Part shown: piece by piece, positions 1 through 11,600 of the stretch
Layout of the letters: every line of letters starts with the position of its first letter
Numbering within the stretch: the stretch's first letter is position 1
Source of the DNA: Oasisia sp. SBJ-2009
Lineage: Eukaryota; Annelida; Polychaeta; Sabellida; Siboglinidae
Direction of reading: 5' to 3'
NCBI GenBank assembly: GCA_964017155.1
Contig: OZ024854.1
Location: 20,274,601-20,338,600 of the forward strand
DNA: 64,000 bases
The notes under the pieces: generated by a model
The model's database searches: none
What the model was told of the DNA's origin: nothing
Seen by the model: the letters and a program-made list of their open reading frames with translations, nothing else
Translations under genes and position numbers: made by a program

Positions 1-53
1 AAGACTCCTCCGTAGAACCCCAGGGAGTTTCCACCTACGTCCCCCACACGAAC
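1..53 (-). CDS. ELP2: ELP2 exon 11, cut by the window edge
   Basis: Encodes [16 protein letters not shown] and matches the conserved VRVGEVGGNTLGFY of ELP2. Acceptor CTCCGACAAG. The rest of the exon and the second propeller lie outside the window. Confidence 0.88.
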
Positions 54-3000
54 CTTGTCGGAGAATTAAAATTGTTGTGAAAGCTACAAGACATTGATGC
101 AAACATTTTAAAAACAGAAATTTACATTTCCCTTTCAGCTCATGTTTGAATTATAAGTTACATCATTTCACTGATAACTTAACCAGTTTTGTGTAATAAA
201 ACATAATGTTTAGTTATATTTCTCTCATTAAAAGCTTTTTGTGCTGCATAACACTATTTCATGTAACGAAAAGAAAACATGCAGCATATTTTATATCTAA
301 CACAACAACCTCTACAGTTCTGAACACAATTTGTAGTTGTATTTCTGTCTCGATGAAAAATAAATAATCATCTGATCAAATTAATAGATTTACTTTTTCG
401 ATCCAAACTCCCATTTCTGGATCTGGTCTCCAGATGATCACGGTCTTGTCCATCGATGCCGATAATAAACACATTGACTGGTGGCGCCCTCCATCTGAAA
501 GAATGTTACATCAAATGTAACTATTTTTGTTTTTGTCAAGTCTGTAATTTCAGATGAAATAAACGTAGATGACGGTAACATAGGTTAACCTGAAACTTGA
601 CCTTACCTTTCGTTATCTCGGGTTCCCACTGGATGCTGTAGATCCAATTTTCATGACCTTGCATCACTGATTCCAATGTTACAGCATAACTGATATGTTC
701 ACCTGGAAATTGGAATCATGACAAATATAGTCAAGTGTTACATAACATATAAGATTTATAATTATTTCAGTATTAATACATTGCATAACGTACTTTTCAC
801 AAAACTTAATAAGGATCACAACAAATGCAAATCATGATCAGAAAGTATCTTATTAAGGATATCGTTTAATTTGTTATCATTCAATTTTGATGTATAACTC
901 TCTTATTTCTATAATATGTTTTGACATTTGGGCACTACTGATCATATTCATAAGTCATAAAACTTAGATGTAAGCTTGGATACACTGGTGGGTCCCTGCA
1001 GCTAGATCAATAGGAGATATCAATGTCATATTGATCTAGCTGCAGTCGTTTAATCCTACTCTGTTACAAGGCCAGGACAACACTGTTCCTTTCAATCCAC
1101 CAGAAGACATGTCAGCAGCTGTGGGTTGCTGCTGCTACGTTCTAGGTCAGGGGAAGTGGAAAATGACATAGAGAATAAGACAGAGAACTACTCACAAACT
1201 CAGGAAAGAGGACGGTTTGAATATGAATCGCTGCTTCATTAGCACTAAGAAAGAACTATGTACTCTTTCTAAGAGGACACCTAAAAACCAAACACATTTT
1301 ACCTTTTTGCAGAAACGAGAAGACGGTTTCCTTCAGTTTTATTTCCTCCCCCTGCAGCAGCTCGTCGATGCTTCGCTGTGTCGTTGCAGCACCTGCCGCC
1401 AGGTGGCGCCGGGAGACCCTCCACACGCGGATGTAGCAGTCCTGGGCACAGCTCGCCAGCAGCACGTCTCCGGCGTCTGTGGAGAAACACCACAAGTGCC
1501 TACGATGTTCTATGTTTCTATCTAGAACTGGCAAAATCATATACAATGCCAGCAAATATTGTGGCTATTTTGTTTAATGTTCTTCACCAGGGCTTTATGC
1601 AGGATACATTGTTTTGGCAGTCACATTATTTTGGTGGACAAGTAGATGTTAACTTGTATACATACAAGCCAGTAGAGATGTGCTTTATGACCTGAAATAA
1701 ACTACAAACACACATGTGACACCCATTTTCAAGGCATAACTGACAATATCTGGTTTTTGAAGACCTTTTTTGCACCTTCATTTTTTTACTAATCCACCAT
1801 TTGGTATTTCTACCTGTCCACAATGGGTTTTATCCATCCAATTGATGGCATGACTGGTCTCTGCGTAAAGCTGTGTTCTTCACCCGTTTTGATGATGCAC
1901 TTTATGTAATGTAATCCCTCCTTAGGACATACGTCTGCACAAATACAGCTATAGACGCAACTTATTCAATCAGTTCTTCTGCAGCCATATCATTTGTATG
2001 AAGTCAATCTCCCACCTGATAAGTTCAGCAGCCTCAAATGTTGACCATATTAATTTAAAGAAGGTATGAAGAGTTTGTCACCCATTCATTCAGTCTATTG
2101 TCTACGATTCCTGCACCAAGCTCTGGAGACACCAGTCAGTTGATTCTACACATTCTGCCCCCACTGAGACACTAAACATATCTGCCACCCATTCTGCGAG
2201 TGACAACAGATGAAGGATGTATCTAAAACATGGATGTCATGAGACATTACCATCGACGGTGACAGACAGATCCCGGATCCAGTCTTCGTGGCCCCATAGT
2301 TGATGAACAGCGGAAAACTGCAACACACACACATGCTTTGTCATCTCTCATAAGATAAATCTTACATATACAAAAACATGATACATGCCACGTGTTGTGT
2401 AAAATCATCGACGAAAGCCTCAACATGTAGAAAAGAAACATTTTGATTTTGAATATGAAAAATAAAGTTTTGATTTAGAAAAGAACCACCCTGAGAAATG
2501 TTGAGTAAACTGATGTCAAGTGATGTGACTATTTGCTGATAATATTATTGTTCCGTGACAGTCCCCTATAATGATCTATCTATAACAGTATTTTATGTTT
2601 TAGCAGAAGAGTTCCAGATGACATTACTGGTGTTACTTGGAAATGTAAAATGTTATGCACTAATCCTTCTCTACTGTGACCACTATAATTACTTGTTTAT
2701 ATAGCATGCTATAACTCCATTGGTTGCTATTTGTCTAGTACAGGTATGTGTAACTGTAGATAGTAGACAAACAGAAGAGGATACAATGATTACCTGTGTG
2801 TCATCTTCCACAAACAAGTGCACTCGTGTGTCGTCGCAGCCACAGGCTAACAGAGGCTCTGAAACAGTCACTCATTTGTCAGTCCCAATTCAATGAAAGT
2901 CCAGGTCAGACCCCAGAGACACACAAAATAATATAGCAACTATTAAATATGCCACTTCAATAAAATACTTACATTAATCTCATTTGTGTCTCATTAATGA

Positions 3001-6000
3001 AAGATTAAACCTACAAAATAACCACTACATTATGTTGGAAGTGGAAGTTACCATGCATTGTTTGGTTACGTACTGTGATTACAAAGTGGTCATTCTTGTT
3101 GTAAACTTTGACATATTTCTGGATATCATATTAGATATGCCATTACTGAGATAATTTATGTGGTTCACTAAAATAAGACAATTTCTATTAATTTGAAATG
3201 TTCACAGAAAATTTGCGTAGATATTTTAATAGTACCTAGTGCAGAAGGTGGAAGTGATTGCTAATCATTTAGTGGTTCATATTTTTGTTTTAGCAAAGAT
3301 ACATGCACTTACTATTAAGTCATTAACACAGCTGGGGTTGTGGTTGATTAGCAAAGTCTGTATCTTACTGTAGAACAAGACTAGTCACAGCTGTCACGGC
3401 CAGTTAGTATGATAGGTCTTACCATTGGCTGTAATAGTATCTTTATTTTGCTGAATACATTTGAAGTATTTCACCTACAGATCTGTATATCAATTCTTCT
3501 AGCAGTTTGTTTATGTTGTATTGATACAATAATGGCTATTACAGTGTTTCAAATGATGACGTAAATGTAACAGCTTTGAACAAAGTGACTCGTATTTCTT
3601 CTTCATTGTTCACAACTAGATGGGAATGCCTCTTGACTGCCACAGCACTTCTCGGTCAGGCTGGTGTCGTCTGGCTACACATGGTGGACAGTGCTGCAGT
3701 AAGTGGTCGCTGGTCATCGAGCCATTTTCACACGCCCGGGCACATTTCATACTGACCATTCTTCATTTTATTGCATAGATGTGTAACTGTAAAAACTGAC
3801 TGTTTACACATAAATAAATTGATAAATAAAATACTCACTTGAGATGTCCGGGAGTAGAACCCACTCCAGACACAGGGCAAACCCTGAGCCAAACAAGATT
3901 GACTGCAACATCTGGAACTCTTCTGTAAAAACGTAAAATACATTTACATATAGAGCATTATAGGGGACTCAAACAGAACAATATTATCAGCACTGACAGT
4001 TGCTTAATTTCCCCTGGAAACACATACTTTTATAACTGTTTTTACTAAATACCTTGTTATGTGTATACCAAGTTCCTTACGTTACCATTAATAATAATTC
4101 CACCACCATTCTATAGTGTTAAGTTTGACTAATAGTCCAATTTGATACTACACAGTAGAACAAATTGTCAACTTACGTTTGGTTATGACGTATGATGATA
4201 ATGGTGATGATGAGATTGTAAACTCTTATGACAATGTTTGCTGCTTATAACATTATTTTGAACGAAAGTATAATTTATTTGTGGATTTACATTGTAGTTA
4301 CATTCAAGATTTACTGGTCAGCTGACAACATATGCACGTGTCTGTAATGGTAGGTCGGCTTGTACATGAAGACATCATCTAGATATCTTTGACTCCTTTT
4401 AAACACCTTGTATGACAAAATAACACAAGTTTATCAAAATCTATGCACCTGCAGCACATTATACACACCATTTAATGTGACACAATATTATCACCCACCG
4501 TCCCTAGCAGTTCTCTGCCACACTCTCACACTCGAATCAGCTGATGTTGTAGCAACAAGGGTGCGCATACAGTCGGGTAATCCACCCGGAACATATATAC
4601 CAGTTGCCATGGTGACAGTGGCAGAGTGTCCCTTCAGTGTAGCGATGGCTTCAAACTGGAAGAAAAACATCCACAACATTACACACAGACACAGTTCCAC
4701 TATTTCGGTCTTTAAATGATGCAGGCAACAGTCACACTAATGATGTGTTTATGAAAGTGTAATTATTCTGTTTTCTAGAACCAACTGCCAAACTGCTGGG
4801 CAAACACAAAACACAATATTTGGTATGAATTTGGCAAGAAAAGCTAGAGTCATTTATGATACAAATCAGATGGCTCTCTAACAGTTATCTTGGCATTGTT
4901 GTCCAACTTAAAAGTTACTAATCTGTCTACATTGGCTAATACATTTTATAGTAGAGTACTGCTTTGTTTTTCACACTGTTGTCTATGAGTTTAACCATGA
5001 CTAGCAATGTAACATACTAGTTCACTGAACAAAATAAACCTGTATACCGTGGTAGTTGTGACATTTAATACTGACACAATATGTCTACCTTTGTCCCACA
5101 TCCCTGGTTCTGCCACACGATGGCGCTGCAGTCTGCTGATGCTGAAATCAGCTCATCTTCTGCTTCTGAAACACAACATTGAACTATTTGAAGATCAGTA
5201 GTAAGAAACGTTTGCTCTACAGTGTATCACTGACCACAAAAACACACCAGTGGTGACCTCATGACCCAACTACTATATATTTTCTTATCAGTATTATCTT
5301 CATTTCACTCCTTATTATTATACTCCATATTATATTATTCTAAAGAAATTTATATTTAATAGTTGTTTACACATTTTCAGGGCTCAAAATTATTGCTCCT
5401 CCACCTCCAAGATAATTAATTAACTGTATGATAACGTGAATCCACATTAAACCCGATGAAGTGGGCTCAGGTACAGAAGTACAAAGTAAATAGAGGATAT
5501 CAAAATCTCTAAAATTATTTACTCAAGGAGCAAAACGAAACCTAAAAAATACATTAAGCCATTTCTAGTGTAGTTGAACCATGGAATAGTTGGCTGGAAT
5601 CAGTAATGCAAGCCATGTTAATAAAATTTATTTAAAACTAGTGTAGATGATTTTTTATTTTTTTTATTAACACGGCTAGTTAGTGTGTCATGATTTTGAA
5701 GGTCCACTGACATTAAATATAAGATCTGGGAACTATGAACTGTTGATATTAGATACCGAAGAATATGATTTACTCATTGATGAAGCAAAGTGGGTGCTGC
5801 ATTCAGAACCATCCCAAGGTAGGCTAAGGTAAGGAGAGTGACGTTATTATCAGACACGTATGCCGGCTGCTTACTAGGTGTGGTATAACCAAGCTATGTG
5901 CAACACAGACAAATTTATATATCTAGTTTGTAGTCAGTTTTGTTAGGAACAAATGCATTTTTTATGTTCTCCCATGGCACAAGTAAATTACTGTATAGAC

Positions 6001-6595
6001 ATTAGAGAAGTGAATTATTTATTGTTCTTGCTCGACTGAATGCATATCTAGCCTTGGTTTCATACAAGAAAATTACACCAATAAATAAGTGCAACTGCCA
6101 AAAGAATGGATATATCATTCTGACTTTCTTTAGGAGATGTTCCACGGAACTTTATTGACTTCCTTCCATGGAAGAATTGCACAGGGGCCAAGGCACTGCA
6201 AACATTTACTTGTTGAGAAACTGGTCAGTTTGAGGGGATGATGAATTAATAATGTAACCAACCACTGTTTGGCTTGCGGATCCACTGCACACTCTCCACC
6301 CTACCCTTGTGTCCTGCCAGGGTCGCTATCACTGATGATGGGAACTGTAAGAAAATAGAACAGAGTGCTACAACAAGTATTAAGTAGCAAGTATTGTTTT
6401 ATCCCATATTATCGCCCACTAATATATGACCAAATGTAACGATTTTTTTTTACTACAGGGAAGACGCACCTCTGGTTTACACAGCGCAACGGATCGACAT
6501 GCGCCGAAACAAACTAGACCATTTTTGCCCCAATCCACACAGTGTGGAGTCCGATTACAGCCGCAACTCGTATAACACGTTTCCACGGCAGCCAT
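1..6595 (-). CDS. ELP2: Elongator complex protein 2 (ELP2), N-terminal part, 11 exons, runs off the left edge
   Basis: ELP2 is the double WD40-propeller scaffold of the Elongator complex, which modifies wobble uridines of tRNA in the cytoplasm. The exons are 6470-6595, 6263-6344, 5089-5165, 4499-4655, 3839-3922, 2794-2858, 2251-2317, 1303-1476, 607-702, 394-494 and 1-53. They join to 1082 nt (about 360 residues) with every phase consistent, against roughly 820 residues in the family, so only the first propeller is here. Seen in the sequence: WD-type repeats such as [68 protein letters not shown] and [14 protein letters not shown], each with a clear counterpart in human ELP2. The start at 6595 ([10 protein letters not shown]) was chosen because it lines up with the vertebrate N terminus; an in-frame upstream Met (MRGFPGIAQQ...) exists but has no counterpart. 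No broken exon is seen. Confidence 0.95.
394..494 (-). CDS. ELP2: ELP2 exon 10
   Basis: Encodes a short linker then [20 protein letters not shown] and [16 protein letters not shown] is diagnostic for ELP2. Acceptor CATTCTTTCAG, donor GTAAAT, ends in phase 0. Confidence 0.92.
607..702 (-). CDS. ELP2: ELP2 exon 9
   Basis: Encodes [20 protein letters not shown] then [11 protein letters not shown], the GHENWV-type blade. Acceptor AATTTCCAG, donor GTAAGG. Confidence 0.93.
1303..1476 (-). CDS. ELP2: ELP2 exon 8
   Basis: Encodes [20 protein letters not shown] ... [15 protein letters not shown]. It holds the SCxQDCxIRxW blade and the IRLKE-type linker of ELP2. Donor GTAAAA. Confidence 0.94.
1690..1872. 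repeat. Dispersed repeat copy A (inside ELP2 intron)
   Basis: This segment is similar, in the same orientation, to 59773-59945. Shared blocks include AATAAA-TA-AAACAC, a TTTTCAA-GCATAAC block, a TTTGAAGAC-like block, ACCTGTCCACAA, a CCACAATGGG-TTT block and GGTCTCT. The copies have diverged with indels. It looks like an old interspersed element of unknown class. Confidence 0.6.
2251..2317 (-). CDS. ELP2: ELP2 exon 7
   Basis: Encodes [20 protein letters not shown] then VD. The GHEDWIR motif is near-invariant in ELP2. Donor GTAATG. Confidence 0.93.
2794..2858 (-). CDS. ELP2: ELP2 exon 6
   Basis: Encodes [20 protein letters not shown] then TQ, matching the LACGxDDxRIHxFV strand of ELP2. Acceptor CTGTTTCAG, donor GTAATC, ends in phase 0. 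Confidence 0.92.
3839..3922 (-). CDS. ELP2: ELP2 exon 5
   Basis: Encodes [20 protein letters not shown] then VLLPDIS. The GxGFALxL motif is characteristic of ELP2. Acceptor GTTTTTACAG, donor GTGAGT. Confidence 0.92.
4499..4655 (-). CDS. ELP2: ELP2 exon 4
   Basis: Encodes [15 protein letters not shown] ... [15 protein letters not shown], a full WD blade. The donor GTGGGT leaves one G in phase with exon 5; the alternative GTGATA four bases further on would break the frame. Confidence 0.93.
5089..5165 (-). CDS. ELP2: ELP2 exon 3
   Basis: Encodes [20 protein letters not shown] followed by GCGTK, which ends a WD repeat (SADxxAIVW). Acceptor GTGTTTCAG, donor GTAGAC. Confidence 0.9.
6263..6344 (-). 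CDS. ELP2: ELP2 exon 2
   Basis: Encodes [20 protein letters not shown], the first GH-containing WD blade. The acceptor is TTTCTTACAG. The donor GTTGGT was chosen over nearby GT sites because it keeps the phase into exon 3. Confidence 0.88.
6470..6595 (-). CDS. ELP2: ELP2 exon 1 (start codon)
   Basis: Residues 1-42, [19 protein letters not shown]... to CKPE. Donor GTGCGT, phase 0. It corresponds to the N-terminal strand of the first propeller. Confidence 0.9.
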
Positions 6596-6666
6596 GTTGT
6601 CTTGTTGGGCAATCCCTGGAAATCCCCTCACATCGAAAACGAGGCGGGGAACCTCTCGTAGACAAA

Positions 6667-6802
6667 ATGGAGACTACATCGGAGTTCTGCAAAGTTTGCG
6701 GAGATGGTGATAATAAATGCGCGATTAGTCTTTATGCTGAATTAAAACCGAACCTGTCAGCGATGCAGATCGTGCTGCAGTTCCACGGCGACCGGTACAG
6801 TG
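6667..6802 (+). CDS. Doubtful first coding exon of a plus-strand gene, ZAD-like cysteine motif
   Basis: An open frame starting METTSEFCKVCGDGDNKC, with a good start context (AAAATGG), lies 72 bp from the ELP2 start codon and diverges from it. The CxxCG followed by an amphipathic stretch (ISLYAELKPNLSAMQIVLQF) recalls the first half of a zinc-finger-associated (ZAD) domain. A donor, GACCG|GTACAG, follows. I found no convincing second exon, so this may be a chance frame, an exon of a gene I could not assemble, or a relic. Confidence 0.25.
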
Positions 6803-7053
6803 CACGTCTCCTATCCAGCTTTATTTGTTTTCAAAGTTACTAATAAAAAATGCCTCCTTTCCCATTCATCACCTAGCCTAGGCTAGCTAGCTACGGCACG
6901 TGTACATGACTAGCTGAGTTAGTAACTCGTCTCATGTAATTATAAAAGGTAAACACTAAATTCACCAATACAAGTTGTGTGACACTGATACAAGATATTA
7001 GTGACAGAGCACAAATCCATTTGTCCATGTGTTGGTACGTCAGATGGGAGGCG

Positions 7054-7190
7054 GACGATTCGGCCCACAACAGATTCGGCCCATTTGTTTTTCGAGTCGT
7101 CCGTTTCTGCAAGTGTTGAAGTTTGGCATGCTTGTGCTCGCATGGGCTGAATCATCCGTACCTGCAACGAGCTACATGGGCCGAATCGTC
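7054..7190. repeat. Fourfold inverted motif cluster (GATTCGGCCCA)
   Basis: GACGATTCGGCCCA at 7054-7067 has an exact inverse complement at 7177-7190. Inside it, GATTCGGCCCA at 7073-7083 faces TGGGCTGAATC at 7143-7153 with one mismatch. The two nested inverted pairs could form a hairpin or mark a small foldback element. Confidence 0.65.
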
Positions 7191-7937
7191 TGTGGTGATG
7201 TTACTTTAAATGTCTTCTTCAACTGGCAGTGCATATTTCTTATATTACTATTTAGTACATTTGGTAACCTTTTTAGAAAGGCTACGTAACATTTCACGCA
7301 TGAATTTTGTAATTTGTTTATAAATCACAGTTGTTTGAGTAGCATTCTTCGGAGTTTCCCTCGCTGCATGGCGGACATATTTGGCACTACGGGAAAGCCC
7401 AGCATGTCCACAGCCTGAATCTGTTAGAGGAATTCCCTAGTGATGTCGACTTTAGCCAATAGGAGTGCTTAACTGAGACACCTATCTGTAAACAAACGTC
7501 ACCAGTTGCGGGGCGCACCTCATAGTGGTCCCCTGATTGGCTTAAAGCTGTGAGTGCAGTGCACACTCGCTAGCTTTAAACAACGTGGAATCTATTAGGT
7601 CGCCACTACGAAACATTGCTAAATACTCAGATTATGTTGTGGTAATCACAATAAACAACTTGCAAGACATATCTTTGACAATAAGCATGACTTGGGAGGG
7701 TGTTTAGAATACATCAAAAGGTGAAATAGAAGAAAAACAACTGAATTTGGAATGACAACATACTCGATCATGTTCTTGCGGGACTGCAAACTTCAAATGT
7801 GATTTTCTCAGTTTGAAGCTTTCTACCCTGGGCATTTTCGGTGTCGAATAACATTGCCTGTGCATAAGCTAGCTCCATGATTTTTCTGCCGTTGGCAAAC
7901 TTAATTAATATTCTTTCCAGTGATGTCACAACTTTTA

Positions 7938-7946
7938 CACACGCAC

Positions 7947-7992
<46 letters not shown>
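7938..7992. repeat. (CA)n microsatellite
   Basis: About 27 CA units, with two CG interruptions near the left end, lie in the intergenic region 0.4 kb upstream of the UBE3D start. Confidence 0.95.
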
Positions 7993-7994
<2 letters not shown>

Positions 7995-8388
7995 TGGTGT
8001 TGAATTATTGAATAATGCAATGCCATCTTTTCTGTACAAAAATAATACCAACCATCCAGTTATCAATGATTAATAAAATTGTATTATTAATGCCATGTGA
8101 AATTGTTAAATTGCAGATCCAGTTTGTTTAAATTAACAGCAAAAGTTTTTCACATTGTTACGACTGCAGACCATGCACAGTAGTACCACAGGTAGCACAG
8201 GCACAGGACTCAAAAATAAAATGTGAAAATAATTTGTGAGACATGATGTAACCTTTGAAGATGTACAGTTGTGTCGGCCAGGAGGACTAGGCCCTACATT
8301 AGTCAGATTACCACGGTAAGGTCTCAACGTTAACAGTTAACGAGAAAGTGTTCTGTGATTCAGCAATGGCAAACGCAGCCGAGGCACC

Positions 8389-8696
8389 ATGGCAGTGACC
8401 ATCCGTGAATCAACAATCACGGTGACCTCTGAGAAGCGGGTCAAGTGTGACGTGACCTTTGACCTCCATCCGCTGAAGTTCCTGCCAAAGTCGTGTCGTG
8501 GGTTGCAGTGGGTGCGCGACAGTGAGTTACACTTCCGCATCGAGACGACAACCACAGCCAGTGGGGAAGTGCCACCAGTCGTGCTTGATGGCGTGCACGT
8601 TAACTCGTCCGTGACCGACACTCTGAAGGTCTACGAGAGGTCAGACTTCTCATGTAGCTGTAGGTCGTGTGGACAGGAGATCATTGGCAAATGCAC
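8389..8696 (+). CDS. UBE3D: UBE3D exon 1
   Basis: Residues 1-102, from MAVTIRESTITVTSEKR to the cysteine cluster FSCSCRSCGQEIIGKC. Donor GTAAGT. Confidence 0.93.
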
Positions 8697-11600
8697 GTAA
8701 GTTTTATAATGCAGATGTTTGATCCAAATTTTATCAAACTGTCACTGAATGTTGGTGTTTCATCTTTGTTAGAATGCCCAGTTGTATCTGTGTGTGTTCA
8801 TACATGAATCTGTGAGTGTTCATACATGTATTTGTGTGTGTTCATACATGTATAAATTTGTGTGTGTTCATACATGTATTTGTATGTGTTCATGCACGTA
8901 TTTGTGTGTGTTTATACATGTATTTGTGTAACTGTAACTTCTATGTTGTGTGTATTGTCAAAATCTCTTAAAGATTACTTCCTTAGTTATTAATGAGTTA
9001 ATGCATTAAAGATACATATACATAATTAGTAATGTTATTTTAACTTGACAAAATGTTACTTTATTTGAGGCTAATAACACACAATCACAGTCTAGTTATA
9101 ATAGTGGCATAGTTACTGGGCACGACAACATTATAGTAAAAATTCAGTTGTCAAGCGTGACCGTGTCACATAATTGACCTTTCACCTGACTGACCCCGGC
9201 CAGATTCAAGCGAGTGCTGCCGCTGCCGTCAGAGAAGTGGTACGAGGATGCGGACTCCTGGTTCTGTCACAAGCCAATCACAGACCCGTCCCACCCTGTC
9301 AACTCTGCCTGTGGTGTCTCCCCCAGGCAGGGCGACTGTCTCGTCGCACAGTCACACTTCGTTGTGTGTTGCTCAGCGCTGACACCAGGTGGAGCTGTTG
9401 TTGGCACTAACAGGCGTGGCAGCACGGTGGTGGTGCCGAGCGTGACGTGTCGGCGGTGTGGGAGTACACTGGGACGCCAGCACCACGCAGGTGGGTGGGA
9501 CAGGATATCGAAATCATGAATGGTTTCAAGGCAAAAAACATTATTAACTATTTCTGAAAATCTAGCTCCCTGTACACCAGTAAACAGTGTGGGGTGTTCT
9601 GATTGGTTAGTATTGTTATTGTTGTAAGGGTCAATTTGCACAGCACCATTGTAGCATTCAACTCTCCTGTAACTAGCAGCAACCAAACCATACTACCGGT
9701 AGTGATTCATGTTTCTTGGCACTTAGAAAATGTACACAAATGTACTCAACCAGGTACATATCCACTTGTTTATGTACAAATATTCATTATGAAATATTAG
9801 TGTGACAGTTCTTTCAATTCTGACATAAGTTACTTGTTTCATAAGTTTGTTATGTTAGAGAACACATCTGGGTCTCTTTCAGGGTCTAACAAGTGCCCCG
9901 GAGAGAATGGAGATGTGAAGCCACCACTGGCCGTCAGATTGTTTACACATTCGTTGAATTTACCTGCACAGGGTGACCACAGTGAAGGGAACAGGTAACA
10001 GTAAAAACTAGACATACCTTGGTGATAAATATTGTAGATTAATTTGAGAAATGAGATAAATAAAGCTTTATGTTTGGTGTTATTGCATAATGGATTCTGC
10101 ACGTTTGTAAATTAAGTATTGATAGAATATTCGCCACAAGACTACTTCAGTTAAATCACATTTGCATTTACATTACTTTAACAGAAATGTGATGTTGATT
10201 GGAAAGCCACCCCCAAAATGATGGTTATTTTCTACAAAGTTTATAATTTCGGTAAGTTATAATTTAGAAATTATGTAATAAATAGTAGTATTTTATAATG
10301 TGTAATGTATTTTATAATATTTATGATATATGTTTCACCAACATACCATTTAATTGGTATTTGTTCAAGATCCCAAATAGCTGAAATGTTAGAAAAAACA
10401 ATCACTGACACATTGCATCTCACGCCCATTGTTGAGTCATACTAGCGGAGTCATAATGAAGGTCACGATGGTGTTTGACGAGTGCATCAGTGACTGAACA
10501 GACTGGGTCACAATTATGAGATTGTTCAGATCTGACCACTCACATCACACATGCAGGACACACATGTGTTTCTGAATTAGTAGTAGTGCAGTTTATCCAT
10601 AATGTTCCATATCAGATTTGCAGATAGATATTTTTATAACACACTGTCTCCACAGTGTCCAGCTCATCTTGTCTGTGTCACATTTCTTAGTGTTTGTTGT
10701 CATTTTGCAGTTGTTCCATTTCTATTGCCCCCCGTACCTTGGTGCCACTCGGTCTGTTAGTTAGACTGTGGAAGTGAATTATTGACCCATGTTTACTGTG
10801 CTCAGGGCAGACTTTGGCGTGGAGATGGCCGAGGTGTTGCTTCAGCAGCGACATCAATACAACTGCTTCCGCTTCATGGTTGAGATGACAGAGCCAAGAG
10901 ACAACAAACTTGTCCCTTATATCCTGGTCAGTATCTGGCGTCACCGGTCACCACCACTGTCTGATGCCTGTCCGAGGACATATTACTTTACTAAGTTCAC
11001 AGGTCAAATGTGTTGCAGTGTCTTTGTTTATGTCATACGAGAATAAATATGGGAGATAACAAAGACTGTAGGTTGAGAATACATAATTTATAGATATTTT
11101 CAATGGCATGCACGCATGCACGCTTGCGTGCATGTGTGCGTGACAACAATAGTAACTGAAATTAGACATTGTCTGCTATTTTTAACTTATTGATACCATT
11201 GTATGGTAAGAACACTTGACTCAGTGTTATTGACAGTGAGTCCAGTTGACATGTTGTCCTGACGCTCCAGTTAACTCTCTCATGCTGTAGCAGTGTCCAT
11301 TTGATGCCGTCCTCTGGTTGCAGTTGACTGTGCTTGACTCAAAGACGTTACTTTACACTGGACATTCAAGTGGACTCTGTGCCAAGGTCAAGGTCTCACC
11401 TCAGCCTGTCCTTAAACTTCTCTACAAAGACTGCATCCGAAACAATACTGCAAGGTAGGTTGTCTTAGTTCTAATTTCAGATATTTACCCAACATTACAA
11501 CTGAAGTATCAACTTTCTCAAACAATCTCAGAATGAATAGTATTACTATTTCATCACTGCAATAGTCTTCCTAATTTTTTAATTTTAAAGAACGTCAAAC

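Larger units (their letters stand above)
6596..8388. promoter_or_regulatory. Divergent intergenic region between ELP2 and UBE3D
   Basis: The region must contain the promoters and 5' UTRs of both ELP2 (minus) and UBE3D (plus), because their start codons face away from each other 1.8 kb apart. No TATA box could be assigned with confidence. It also holds a doubtful exon at 6667, an inverted motif cluster at 7054-7190 and a CA repeat at 7938-7992. Promoter function is inferred from gene layout alone. Confidence 0.5.
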
